A DNA stretch of 64,000 bases from Aedes albopictus (taxonomy: Eukaryota > Arthropoda > Insecta > Diptera > Culicidae), in assembly GCF_035046485.1 (NCBI RefSeq), contig NC_085136.1, positions 296,213,080 through 296,277,079 of the forward strand. Direction: 5' to 3'. The translations under genes were made by a program, and so were the position numbers. Shown here one piece after another: positions 9,781 to 21,600 of the stretch. Each line of letters opens with the position of its first letter. Within the stretch, counting starts at the first letter, position 1. The notes beneath the pieces are model-generated. The model saw only the letters and a program-made list of their open reading frames with translations. It searched no databases and was not told the origin of the DNA.

Positions 9781-12641
9781 ATCTTGTGTAAGATAGCCAC
9801 TAAGTGAAAAAAGTGAGGGAATAGTGAGCCATACCAGCATTTGTGTAATGTGTAATTGGAAGTAACTATGTGTCATGGTATTTTTAGAAACTGTTCGTAA
9901 ATAGGCAACAGTGTACAATAACAGTTGATGCGATACACTGATGGTAATGCAAAAGCAACTGTGTGTTATAAAATTACAACTTAGTGTAAATGAGAAAAAT
10001 AGCTGTGGACCGTACCAAACTGTTGAAGTATAATTATGCCCACTTCTAAGCTATGGTGTGAAAATGAGAAAGGTGTATGCGGAATAAACAGTAATCATTA
10101 AACATTATTCTTAATATTTTAGTGGAGTTTCCATCACAAGAAAATGAAAAAAAGAACCTGTGGCCGTTTAACGGTTTATTGTGCAATACTAAAATAACGT
10201 GAAAACTGAATATAATTTTGACATGCACAAATTAAGATTGAAACAATCTAAAACTCGAGTTGTTTAAATGATTGATTCGCGAATGTCACGCTCGCTGGTT
10301 TAATTGAAGAATTGTTGAGAGAAGGTATATTGTATTGCTGACTGGCAGTAGATATTGCATTTGATGTTTAATTTATTGCGTGCCAAAAATTGAAAGTAAC
10401 AGAAATAAACTAAAGTTACCTCCGACTTTACATAGAAACTTGTATGTGTTCTGGCATAGACGACGTTCGTCAGTTTGAAGTACAGAATCCAGTTCAACAT
10501 GTAGATATCGCAGTCATCTAATCAAATGATCACATCAAATGTAATCATAAAGCATAACAAGAAAAAAAAAACAGAATTGTGGTTTTGGAATGCTTCGGAA
10601 TAAATCTTGTTAGATAAATTAAAAAGTTAAGTTACAATGGAGTGATTTTCGCGTTGACAGATTACAAAATCTATAGCAATAAAGTGAAGTGTTTTTTTCA
10701 TATGTACGGGACATTCAACCATATACTTTATAAAGTTTATTTGGTTGCAATTTAAGAAGGGAGTTTTATTTGATTAATTCATTTTGTTTTAATTAGGTTA
10801 ATTTATTTATTTGAATTTATTTTATATTATTCATCTCAGTTTTGTGTATATTGGAAAATCATTTGGGATATTAAAAAAAAAATAAAATAATGCATTAAAG
10901 TCTGACATATATAAAGAAATTTCAGCTTCAGACTACTCAGTATTATGTGGATTGAATTTATTGGAGGTGTAAGCTAACAGATTGAATTTCTGTCCTTTCG
11001 GATAAAAAAAATATGACAATCTTTTCGATAGTCATCGTAATAAGTTGCTGTTGAAGATTTATGTGGTATTAGATTGAAAGTCAAATTGAAAACGCAGTAC
11101 CGTTTGAGGTTTGTGTAAACAAGGAGCACAAGTGATTGTAATAATATCTTTCTAAATGCATATCTTTAATATCATTGTATTTGCAGCATTAGTATCGACC
11201 AATTTCGTACATTGTTGTAGCCATTGTCAGAGTTATTAGGAAGAAACATGTTTAAATAAAAAGCTTGTTCAAAATAAATGTTATCTGTGATAAAAAAGTC
11301 ATAAACATGTGAATATTTTAATAGGTTATAAGAAAATGATACTGAAACTAAAAACAAGTAATAATAGTCAATTAAAAAATGCCTTATGAATTTTAAATAA
11401 CACTAGTTTACAAAATAAAATGAAAGTCGTGAACTTCTGTCAACGACCAAAATTTTTGAAGCATAATTTAGCGCTGATTTCGAAACCGTGCTTCAAAAAG
11501 TTCAAAGTAGAACAGTTTTTGAGTTTTATCTCAATATCGAGTTTTACAACTTTTTAAAATATTGAATTTAATAAAATTCAAATACCTTGCGTTTTGTTCA
11601 ACCAATTTTAAATCTTTTTCCATAAATTAAAAGCTGAATATAATACAATTCGATCATCTGAATGCAGGTTTTGCGTCAAATTGATGAAATTCAAGATATT
11701 GGTGAGTTTTGGGGACGATCTCCTTAAATTTTAGCAAATTTTCCAAAAATATATGAAGACATGTATTTTTTCCAATAAGAAAAAAACTATTTAAAAAATC
11801 TTTCTCAGCGTTTATTTGACATATTATATGTAGGCGAGTTATAGTAAAAAAATTCAGCTCAATCGGAGCATTGATTACGGAGAATGAGATGTGTGAAGTG
11901 AGCGACTTTGCTTAAAAATAGAACATAAATCGATTTCAACTCATCAGCCTTGTATGAAAAGTCGAAAAAATTTCCGTTCTGCTGTAATTTTTTTCCTTTG
12001 CGTTTTCGAACTCAGGGCATGATTCTACCCAAAAACGATCATCAGCTTACCGAATTCAAAAATGCTGTAAACTAGTGTAATGGAGCATATTAATCACACA
12101 TGCCTTTGTGAATATAACATCATAGATTCTAGTACATACTGAGGCTAGAAATAACATGCTTTGGACACTTCAATCACGCAATATTTGTTTTTTTTTATTT
12201 GTTTTGAAAAAATGTTTGAAGATGAAATTCATGCTTGAAGATGACACAACGTTGCATAAATCATTTCCATTACCCGAGCAACATATATAACCTTTCTCCA
12301 CACCTTTAACTGAAAATAATGCATACAATCCCATTGTTATGGCTTCTCTTCATGAGACTGGACACAACACGAAGTTCCTAACGAATAGTTGAACGCAGTA
12401 AAGGCCATTACTATTACTTGTTTTTTTTGCGTCTTTGAAAAAAAAATAGAGAGTAGAAAAGGGAATGGGATTATTAATAAAATATAGTTATTGAGGAATG
12501 TCGTAGTACAATCCAGCGAGCGATGAAAGAAAAAAGTAAGACGAAATATCATGTGTGCTAAAAGCACTGAACAGATGGGAGTATTTTCAAATTACATATA
12601 AAATAGTTAATTTATTAAAATAATTGTATTTTTAATTTCAG
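9781..12641. other. AT-rich non-coding interior of the LARD-like element
   Basis: Runs of A and T, no ORF over 80 codons and no recognised protein motif. It ends in TAATTGTATTTTTAATTTCAG, a convincing polypyrimidine tract and acceptor. Confidence 0.6.
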
Positions 12642-12739
12642 ATAAGGAAGACAGACAAAATGACATACAAATTGATACTGAACTACTAGAAGAATTGCTG
12701 GCACATGAAAAGCATAACGTGAAATCAATTTGGACTTGA
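12642..12739 (+). CDS. Putative terminal coding exon in LARD-like element
   Basis: Begins just after TTTTAATTTCAG. Read in the phase left by the first exon it is open for 32 codons and ends in TGA at 12737-12739, about 115 bp before the 3' LTR. The reading is acidic and helix-like (for example ELLEELLAHEKHN), while the other two phases give unremarkable strings. Function unknown; a Rev/Tat-like or Gag-leader role would be speculation. Confidence 0.45.
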
Positions 12740-12838
12740 AACTGAAAATAATTACTGGTGCTCACAAACTGACTTCTATAGCATTAGTCAGAATTTAGTA
12801 TTAACCTCAACAGAATTTGAATAATCCTCTGAAATCTT

Positions 12839-12855
12839 AAAAGAAAGGGAGGGAA
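12839..12855 (+). promoter_or_regulatory. Polypurine tract
   Basis: AAAAGAAAGGGAGGGAA directly precedes the TGTAGT start of the 3' LTR. Confidence 0.9.
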
Positions 12856-13011
12856 TGTAGTATCGGCTACGATAACAATACGTCATATATGTACAGAGTT
12901 TAGGAATTTGAATTATGGTTAATCATAGCATGCTAGAAATATATCGATCTCTTGTTTAGATTACAGTTCTGACAACTAGACGTGTTTTTCATTCAGGCTT
13001 CCGATATTACA
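12856..13011 (+). repeat. 3' LTR of the LARD-like element
   Basis: Identical to the 5' LTR and followed by the duplicated AAATG at 13012-13016. Confidence 0.95.
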
Positions 13012-13016
13012 AAATG

Positions 13017-13700
13017 TACTAAAATCCTTGGATAAATTGTAGAGATTACAGAAAAAAAAGTTCTGTGAGAATAAAACTTGTAAAACTTGTAAACTTGTAA
13101 ATATGTATAAAAATTCATGAAAATCGGTTCCAAATTGAATGAATCACAGCAAAACCCCAACCCGTGCCAAAAAAGAATCGGGTATATCATGGTGTATCCC
13201 TGGAGATATTTTCACACGAATCTTAAACCATTTCTGGGAATTCCATGCTGAAGTTCCTGCGTGAATCGTCGTAACGATGCCTTGACATAATGCAGGGATC
13301 TGTCGTAGCATGTTGAAAAAAACCCTGAAGGAGCCCATGAAGAATCTAGGAGGGAATTCTTGGAGTAATGAGTGTTTTTTATATTAAAAAAAAAATGCCC
13401 AAAGAAATTCTCAGAAAAACGCGCTGAAACATTTTCAAATGCTGCTAAAATTTCTGGAGTAATTGGTAATTGATCGACATTTTTAAGCAACGATGCCTCG
13501 AAGAAAATCTCTGGAATAAATATTGAATAGAACCTATCTGCGTTTTTTTTTTGTAAAAAATCCTTGAAGCAGTTTTCAATTTCTCAAATAAACCATAAAG
13601 CAGTTATTTTGTCAAAGGTTTAAGGAATTCCTATAAATATGTTTAGGAAATCTCAGCGAAATCTATGGATAAACCATTGTTTAAATTTCTATCGACTATC
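13017..13700. repeat. Type A array
   Basis: Degenerate AAATTCTTGAAGGA-like units between the LTR element and the LINE 5' end. Confidence 0.55.
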
Positions 13701-14045
13701 TGCTTGAAATTCATTCGTTGTCGAGCTACCGCGCGAGACAGCCGTCAGTTTCCCGCGTCCGGACTTTCCCTCGGGTTTTTTTTTCAAATCAAGTGGTTTT
13801 TACGAGGAGCAAGTGCAGCAATGTGCAAGCAGTGATTATTTCATGCCGTGCTTGGAAGTTTTATTCCATTGGCAAAGCCAGTATTCGCCGCAAAGTGCAG
13901 TTTTCGTTCGTAGAATCGACCACGTGTTCCGGCATTTTTCTTCGCATTTGTATTGATTATTTGTGTTAGTGTTCGATTCATTTTTGATCTTCGTGATCGT
14001 CGTTGTTTTTGAGTGTGTGCCCCGTGGCGGTGGTTACCTGCCGCA

Positions 14046-14855
14046 ATGGGTGATGATGATGATGGCGGGGGTACGTCCTATCAATGAAGCCTTGTTGTTG
14101 GCTTCGGGTGCACGATACAGCAAAATGTGAACCCCTTTAGCACCCCTCAATCTGGCGTTCTGGACGCCAAAAATACCCCTCCAACGTCCCCCCGCTTCAA
14201 GGCCCACGCCCCCCCCCCCGACTTTGGCGGGCCATATGTTGTTTTCTTCCGACCCAAAGGCAAACGTTTGAACACCGTTCAATTCAGCAAGGATCTGACT
14301 AAGCGGTATTCTTCCGTTGTCTTCATTGACATGGTCGGTACAGCTAAGCTTCGGGTGACAGTAGGCGACCGAAAACAGGCTAATGAGATTGTGGTCTGTG
14401 TGTTATTTACGCTTGAGTATCACGTGTACCTTCCAAGCGCACAGATAGAGTTTGTGGGAAAGGTCGTCGACGAATCTTTGACCTGCGAAACGATCATGCA
14501 AGGCTGTGGTCGTTTCCATAACCATTCTCTACCTCCTGTGCAGATACTGGATTGCCGGAAACTGCATTCGGTCTCCCAGGAGGGTGAGAAGAAGGTTTAC
14601 ACACCATCTGATGAATTTTGTGTGACCTTCTCCGGATCTGCATTACCAGATCTGCTGGCGATTAGCAAACTTCGGCTACCTGTGAGGCTGTATGTACCGA
14701 AGATAATGAATTGCATCAATTGCAAGCAGCTGGGCCACACCGCTCAGTACTGCAGCAATAAACCTCGCTGTGCAACATGCGGGGAGAGACATGTGGACGG
14801 TGCGTGTAAAATGCCACCCAAGTGTGTTTATTGTGGCAGCGACCGTCCACAATGA
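14046..14855 (+). pseudogene. Jockey-type ORF1 (Gag-like, zinc knuckles), broken
   Basis: ATG at 14046 starts MGDDDDGGGTSYQ and is followed by a TGA at 14085-14087, after which the same frame stays open to 14855 (about 255 codons in all). Central residues match LINE ORF1 nucleic-acid-binding proteins. The C-terminal part has CINCKQLGHTAQYC (a CX2CX4HX4C knuckle), then CATCGERHVDGAC and CVYCGS. A frameshift near 14,845 truncates the protein; the shifted frame (NDLNICPKYIQQ) runs up to the SINE. The role would be RNA binding and particle formation for retrotransposition. Early stop, frameshift and SINE make it non-functional. Confidence 0.8.
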
Positions 14856-14886
14856 TCTCAATATTTGCCCGAAGTACATACAGCAA

Positions 14887-15167
14887 GGCTCATATAGCTG
14901 AGGCGGTAAACGCACGGGTATTCAGCATGACCATGCTGAGGGTGACGGGTTCGATTCCCGGTCGGTGCAGGATCTTTTCGCAAAGGAAATTTCCTTGACT
15001 TTCTTGGGCATAGAGTATCTTCGTGCCTGCCACACGATATACACATGCAAAATGGTTTTTGGCAGAGGAAGCTCTCAGTTAATAACTGTGGAAGTGCTCA
15101 TTGAACACTAAGCTGAGAAGCAGGCTTTGTCCCAGGAGGACGTTACGCCAAGAAGAGGAAGAGGAGG
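14887..15167 (+). mobile_element. Feilai-like tRNA SINE inserted in LINE ORF1
   Basis: The 11-bp duplication ACATACAGCAA flanks a 281-bp unit (14876-14886 and 15168-15178). Pol III A box (TAGCTGAGGCGGT) and B box (GGGTTCGATTCCC) lie near the 5' end. The tail reads CCAGGAGGACGTTACGCC and then an AAG/GAG-rich run, as I recall for Aedes Feilai. It postdates the LINE. Confidence 0.9.
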
Positions 15168-16390
15168 ACATACAGCAAAAACAACACCAAAAACGATCGT
15201 TGCAGCAGCATTCAAGGCGAAGCTACGCCGAAATGCTGAGAAAAGCTGCTCCGATCGTTGAATCGCACAACCAGGGTTGTGCAGTTTCAGGATGGTTAAT
15301 GTCGAACGACACTCACTTTAACCATCACTTCATACGACAAACGCAGTCCATCAAAACATAATCGATTCACGCAAAAGCCACTCAAGCCAACCCTCGTTCA
15401 ATGCAGAGTCAACCACATCCAGCAGCAGCGATCGTCTCTTGTTTTCGAACCACACGATGAAACACCGAAGCGAGTTTTTGTTCTACTTACGCCTTGCATT
15501 CTATCCATAGGGCGTGCTATGTTTGTGTTTGCTACGCCATGCAATACTTCTTAACAAATTGACCTTCATCCTGGCCGTTTCAGATGAGAGTCACCCAGCA
15601 GTGAGTGACATAGCTCTGCGTCGAAACGACGGTGAACAAGCGTTCGACTGCTCAGGAGTTGTGCAGAGAAAGAGCGTTGCGGCGGCAGCCACCATGTCAA
15701 TGCGTTCGTCTCGAATGTGTTCGTTAGCAACATAGAGACGGTCGGCTGTAGCGTTGATGGAGGAAGAAGGGCAATGTTGATGTTGCGGCTTTTTTGTGTT
15801 ATGATGGTGATAATGCACAAGACTGCGCACAACATCTACTCGTCTTTGTCTCTCGATGATCAGGGCTCTGACTCTGAGATCGGGGACGGGGTTCCCTTTG
15901 TTTTTAAGGGTGAAACGAGGAAGCGGATGAGGCTCCAGAGACCCACCATCTCAGAATCTGCCAAACAGAGACTCCCAACTGTGGAGTTTGGTATTTCACT
16001 GGGATGGAATCACCCCTCACGTGCAGCACACACAACTTACCCAGGCTGACGTCGGTTCGCAAGTGGCAAGAGTGAACGCGGTTGGGTGACGCCTGGAGTT
16101 GTTGCTACGCAAGCAGGGATGCTAACATTGTCCGCTTGACAGTTCGCATCATATTCAAATGCGCTATATCGCCTGCTGTGATCAATCTCCTTTCCACAGC
16201 TTTATGCAGTACATTTTATATCTCACACCAACCCACCGTGACAAATTCTAGGAGTGTCAAGAAAAGCATCAAACATTCACCACCTGGATTCAAAATCCAA
16301 GATGAACGAGACTTTCCTTCGCTCCCGGGGACATCAAAATTCCCAGATGTCCCATGTTTTTCAACAAATGTTGATCCTTTGTAGAAGTTC

Positions 16391-17800
16391 ATGACTTTCG
16401 GTTTATTCTGTAAACGTTTTGTAAAAAATCGAAATCCGCCGTCTGCGTATATGCTAAAGCGTGGAACACATAGCGTCCGTTCCGTCGAGGTTTGCGTTTT
16501 TTTGACAGTTTTCCCATGGGAAATGTGTCAAACTACTGTCACGCACACGCAAACGTATGCATTGTGTGGGGCACTTAAGCCTGAGCTCTTTCATTAAAGT
16601 AGCCACTAATCAGGTTGAGTGAGAGTGACATGTTAGCTTAGCAGAAAAGTAGTTCCTGGTCAACTATTTCAATAAGTACCTATGACCTATCAAGAAAAAA
16701 GTGCAAACAAAAAAAAACATAAAAAGCGCATATCACACACCCTTAAGTAAAGCACTCAGTACGCATCGCACCCTTGGCCGTAAGCACTCTTGTGCGCTGG
16801 TGGCTGTTGCGGTAATTGAGTATAGTATGGTGGCATCCTAGGCTGCTGCCGCCGTCACCACATCTTCGAGGTCATTGGCTAGCCGCTAGCCGGATGATGC
16901 ATTAGAAGAAGTGGATGTTGTCGTTGAGATGGGAGTCTCTCTCCAGACTCCGACGATGATGGGGTGGACTTTCCTTTTCATGTTCGGTATGTCCGAGGCC
17001 GCCGTGCCGAGCGAGTGGTAGGATGTCGATGCTGATGAAATTGAAATTTATCACTTGATAGATTTTTCCTTCTCGACGGGAGACGGGACGAATGGTCAGA
17101 GGAGTGGTTAGACAAACTCGTGTCTATTTATACGCGTCTATGGGGCGTATGGGAGTGGGTGCGTCTTCAGTTTTATAACTGTCGGCATCTGTGCGCACCA
17201 AAGACGGTTTGATAAATGACCGAATGATGGCCAACGATGCTGTGGCCCAGGGAAATGCTATTGGAAAGTTGCGACGAAGGTCGCCAAGGGCAGCCAAGAT
17301 CACACGCGGATTGATGCAGGAAAAGATGAGATTACTCCCGGCTGGGTGAATTGTTTTGACTTATAAGTTATTCAGGGTATCAACAGCCATGACAGATGGA
17401 GGCGACCAGATGGTGGATGAGCACTTGATTGATTGCCGAAGCGTGACGATAAGTATCTTTTCGTGATGGCTTTTCTTGATCTTGAGATATTTATCGGTGG
17501 TGAAATTTTGAATGGGAAAAGCTTTGTGTGATCAAGCGTAATCCGTCGACATTGTTGTTATCATCAGCGAATCAATTTTCAAGCATTGCACAACCATAAT
17601 GACTATGTTGCAATCAGCCAAGACTTCTCTCAAGATGAACCCAGTGTGAATAAAATTGAACACGGTGAGCGTGGAGATATTATAGCTTTGCAATAGTCCT
17701 TGGCCAATTACTGGGACTATTGGAACTATAACAACAGTTACAGGACTTATACAAGTTTGGCAACATTGCTTTACTCTTTAAAATCAAACAGGTACTGTTA
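16391..17800. other. Unassigned sequence
   Basis: Mixed composition with GC-rich patches at 16,780-17,330. No terminal repeat, RT motif or convincing ORF seen. It may be single-copy intergenic DNA. Confidence 0.4.
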
Positions 17801-17802
17801 GT

Positions 17803-18090
17803 TCATCTTCTTCTTATTCTTCTTACCGTAATGTCCTAACTGCCGACTAGGAGCCTGCTTCGCAGCTTGGTGTTTTTTAGTACTTCTGCAGTTTTTATCT
17901 GAGCGCTTGCTCTGCCAATAATATTTTTGTATGCGTGTATTGTGTGGCAGGTTTGAATAAATTGTCTTGCCCAAGAAAGTTAATTAAGTTTACCTGACGA
18001 AAAAATCTTAGAACGACCGGAAATCGAATCCTGCTAAATATCCGTACGTTTAGTAAGCGTCGCTTACCACATTTTACAACGCGATTTTGT
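17803..18090 (-). mobile_element. Degenerate Feilai-like SINE
   Basis: The minus strand ends in a run of AAGAAGAATAAGAAG, preceded by a GGACATTACGGTAAG block like the Feilai 3' end. A B-box-like AGGATTCGATTTCCGG lies near 18,020. No target duplication seen. Confidence 0.65.
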
Positions 18091-18190
18091 ACCCTTAAGC
18101 TAAGTTTCGTGTTGCCAAGTAGAGCGCTCAAGTAAAATTCCACCTTTTTCCGCAAGTAATTTTGACAACTGATCCAGTATGGGGAGAAAC

Positions 18191-18246
18191 GTCACTTTTC
18201 CTTACGGAATAATAGCGCGGACAATTTTTCCGCAAGGAAAAGTGAC
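18191..18246. repeat. Hairpin, 17-bp stem
   Basis: GTCACTTTTCCTTACGG (18191-18207) pairs with CCGCAAGGAAAAGTGAC (18230-18246) at 16 of 17 positions around a 22-nt loop. Possibly the core of a decayed fold-back element. Confidence 0.6.
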
Positions 18247-18965
18247 AGCTCCATTTGATTTGCACGGGAGGCGTTACGATTGTTACACTTTTTTCCTTAC
18301 TTGCCATCTGCGAACTACACAAGTAATTTGGAAGCGGAATCATTACTTGACCATTACTTGTCCTATCTTTTTGCACAGTACGTACGAAGTGGAAACTAGT
18401 CATTATCATACAAATGACTGAACTGATTATTTTTTCATACGTATTTTCTAACGTTTAATTTTGCATTTTTTTTCTTTACAGGTGAGATACTTTTATGCTC
18501 CATAGTTTCGTCGTGCAAAAACAACAGTACAACATATACTGGAATTTCCAAAGGCACAGAAGAAGAATCATTCAACAAGGTGACGCATAGGTCTCAAGTA
18601 GTTAAGTAGTTTAACAGCGTTAGAAGGACAAAAAATAGAAATATCATCCAAGAGTACATTAAGCAACTAAAACTTCACTAACAAAAGAAAACAGAAATCT
18701 TCCTTACGTGAACTTTAAAAATGTTGAATACCACGTCTCATTGTTAGTAAGCTCCGTATTGCAGCCACCTTGGTAATTAATTATGTATTAATTTTAGCTG
18801 TATTGTTTTACTTGCAAAATCCAAAAAATAAGACTACGTATAACAGCTAAATATTCAGAAAGTTCCATGCATAGTTTTGTAAGTTTCACAAAAAGTGTTG
18901 GATGAAGCACATAATATGCATGCAATGGGTTTCATGGGATTTTAAGAGTTTGCAAAGGATACATC
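18247..18965. other. Unassigned sequence
   Basis: No feature recognised apart from a TTTTTTTCTTTACAG acceptor-like string near 18,470, which has no exon I can support. Confidence 0.4.
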
Positions 18966-19830
18966 CTAGATATGATTTGAAATCCTTAAACGCCTTGAAA
19001 TACTTCTGAAAATTCCCTGAAACTTCAATGAAAGCCCCATAACTCTCCTAAAAGTACTTGCAACACCACTAAAAAGCCTATGAAATCCCCAAAAGCCCTA
19101 TGGTACGCCCCTTAAACGACTCTGAAACACTCCTGAAACGCCCCTATGACCCCCTGAAATCCCATGGAACGCTTCTTATATCCTCTTGAAATCCCCTGAA
19201 ACGCTTCTGAAATCCACTGAAACCCCCTGGAACACCTCAGAAACCCCTGGAACACCTCAGAAACCCCTGGAACACCCCTGGAACGCCTCTGAAACCCCCT
19301 GGAACTCCCCTGCGGCGCCCTCAAACACCCTGAATCACTATGGAACGCCACATCTCTGGGGCCCCTCAAGCATCCCCGAAGCCTCAAAGACATCCTGGGA
19401 ATCTTTGGAACACCCATGTGACCCCTTGAAACACGATGAAGCACCATGAATTATCTTACTAAATAAAATCCCCTAGTGCTGCCGTGAGACCCCCAGAAAA
19501 CCTTCGGAGACCTTAGACTTCCCTGGTATATGCCTAAAGAACACTCCCATCCCCCTAAAGTCCCATGGAACTACCCTGAAACTCCTTGGAACAAACCTCG
19601 AACTCCACCGGGTTTCGTTAAACCCCATGAAACACCCTTTTAACACCCATGGGATGCTCTGAAACCCCTTAGAAGACCCTCGGAAAGACCCTCGGAAAGA
19701 CCCTGGGACCCTCTTAAAAAGCCCTTTAACCTCCTTGGAACACTTCTAGAGCGCTTCCGAAACCCACTGAAGGCCCATGGAACGACTCTGAAGTCCCCTG
19801 TAGCTTCTGAAACACCCCTAGAACTCCCCT
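18966..19830 (-). repeat. Type B array, most regular block
   Basis: Units such as CCCCTGGAACACCTCAGAAA repeat with little divergence at 19,220-19,310, the best-preserved stretch of the type B family in the window. Frames on both strands are open because of the period. Confidence 0.75.
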
Positions 19831-20235
19831 GGATCGTCTTGAAAACATCAGTCTCAGTGGCTGTTTATGAATGACTGCAGCGGTTGTTTTCAGTTCCTCG
19901 ATGTGAGAACTGACAGAGTCCGAGAGCTCCATTTGTGAACGGTCCAACAAGGTCAATTCCCAATTATCCGCACACTACTCATGCTGACAGGCCATTCGTC
20001 TCAAGCGGTATCTTGTGAGAATGAGTTACCATGGGTAAAAACACTCAACTACAGAAAACTGAATAGAAATTTAGCCCTGTCAGCTCTCGCTTACAGCACA
20101 CTGCGTGCGAGTGTGAGTACCTAGTTCATTTCGCTTCCGTGTTGCTGATCGGAAAACAACAATGACAGGAAAACCAAAACGGAGAAAATGAAGAAAGCAA
20201 AATATCGCTATCGTAAAGGACTGTCGAAAAATTGC
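19831..20235. other. Unassigned spacer
   Basis: About 400 bp of non-repetitive DNA between type B blocks; no motif recognised. Confidence 0.4.
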
Positions 20236-20640
20236 AGCCCTGCTCTTGAAGCATCTAGGAACAGCCCTTAAATCCCCTTAGACTCTCTGGAACGCTCCTG
20301 AAACTCTCCAGAACGACTCTAAAACCACCCGAAGCCTTTGGAACACCGCTAAAACGCACCTGGTATCCTCCAAAACCCCCTGAAACCCCATGGAATGCTC
20401 TCTTAACCCTCTTGAAATCCCCTGGAACGCTTCTGAAAGCCGCTGAAACCTCTTAGAGCACCTAAGAAAACGCTCCGGAAACCTCCTGAAACACCCCTGG
20501 AACGCCTTTGAAATCTCTTGAAGCACCATAGAATGCCATATGAAACTTTCTAAAACTCTCCTGGCATGGCTTTGAAAATCCCTGACACTTCCTGTGAACT
20601 ACCCTGGGAGGCCCCTGGGACCCCTTAACCCTTTTTTGTG
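20236..20640 (-). repeat. Type B array
   Basis: CCTGAAACTCTCCAGAACG-like units in the CCCCTGAAAC orientation. Confidence 0.65.
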
Positions 20641-21000
20641 ACGAACCAGCACAATTGTGATGTTGAGCGGTAACAGTTTCGCATATTTTTCATCTGTTTC
20701 GACTTGGTTTTATGTGATGTAAACTGTTTCAATAATTCAGCCATTATTTATACTTGTATGTGTACATACAATTTTTGTCTACTTTGCCTGTGAAATTTAC
20801 CAAAACAAGTTAAACAAAAATTGTATCTGTCGCATATGTTTTATTTTTGATTTATCTATGTAGTCAAAGACAGAAATTGAAAAATAAAGAGTAGTTCTTT
20901 CAAATGAAGAAAATAGTTGTTGCTTTTTAGGGAAACCTAAGAGTTCTGGAAAGCCAAAGTTGAGCAATTTGTATGGAGATTTTACTTTTTGCGCTCCCGA
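20641..21000. other. Unassigned AT-rich spacer
   Basis: No supported feature. Type B sequence resumes at about 21,005. Confidence 0.4.
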
Positions 21001-21004
21001 ATGG

Positions 21005-21600
21005 GTTGAATATGTACCCTGAAGTACTATGAAACGCCATTGAAACCCCCGAACACCGCTAGAACGACCGTGGGACTCCTTGAAACCCCCGAAGTTCCAA
21101 GGACCGCCCGTGAAACCCCCTGAGACCCTGTGGAACACTCCTCGTACATCCTTAAAACCAAACACCCCACCCCCGACCCCATGGAATACGTCTAGGAAGA
21201 CCCTCGGAAAGATTCTGGAACTGACTTGAAAACCCCTGGACCTCATTGAATCTCTCTGAAAGCGTGCTAGACTCCCTATAAGGTCGCAGTATCCCCCTTG
21301 AACACCTCTAGATTGCCGCAGAAACCCACCTAAGCTCCATGGAACGACTCTGAAACCCTTTGAAACTCCTGGAACACCCCTGGAACCATCTGAAACCACT
21401 TGAAATCCCTAGGATCGCCCGGAAAACCTTTGAAGTCCCCTGAAACCCCATAAAACTCCCTGGAACGCTCCTGAATCCTTCTGAAACACCTCCAGAGTGA
21501 CTCTAAACCCCCCTTAAGACCCATGGAACTACTCTGCAACTCCCTGAAGCTTCTGGAACGCACTTGAAACTCGTTGAAAACGCCAAAAATTACTAGGGAA
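21005..21600 (-). repeat. Type B array
   Basis: Units such as CCTTGAAACCCCCGAAGTTCC. The 200-residue minus-strand frame at 20,797-21,399 is repeat-derived. Confidence 0.65.

Larger units (their letters stand above)
7451..13011 (+). mobile_element. Young non-autonomous LTR element (LARD-like)
   Basis: Identical 156-bp LTRs (7451-7606 and 12856-13011) start TGTAGTATCGG and end CCGATATTACA. They are flanked by the 5-bp duplication AAATG (7446-7450 and 13012-13016). A PBS candidate follows the 5' LTR and a polypurine tract precedes the 3' LTR, so all signals needed in cis are present. The 5.25-kb interior has no gag, protease, RT or integrase that I can recognise. It holds a short ATG exon with a good splice donor near the 5' end, decayed exon-like islands, a GCAACTGTGTGC minisatellite, AT-rich filler and a terminal exon before the 3' LTR. 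The zero LTR divergence means very recent transposition, presumably using proteins of another Ty3/gypsy element. Confidence 0.93.
13705..16390 (+). mobile_element. Jockey-type LINE, 5' part with ORF1 only
   Basis: The 5' end is GC-rich (CATTCGTTGTCGAGCTACCGCG and onward), resembling an internal-promoter 5' UTR, followed by ORF1. The ORF1 tail continues past a SINE insertion: SYAEMLRKAAPIVESH at about 15,220-15,270, and further tail-like segments at about 15,840-16,385 (for example DERDFPSLPGTSKFP). ORF2 (endonuclease and RT) is absent. The segment 15,460-15,830 is not clearly LINE and may be another insertion. The copy is inactive. Confidence 0.7.

Noticed and set aside
18470..18560. Acceptor-like TTTTTTTCTTTACAG followed by an open stretch
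   Set aside because: No matching donor or upstream exon and no coding signal.
20797..21399. 200-codon minus-strand frame
   Set aside because: Part covers a type B array (FQG/GVF strings) and the rest AT-rich filler; no ATG-supported gene structure.
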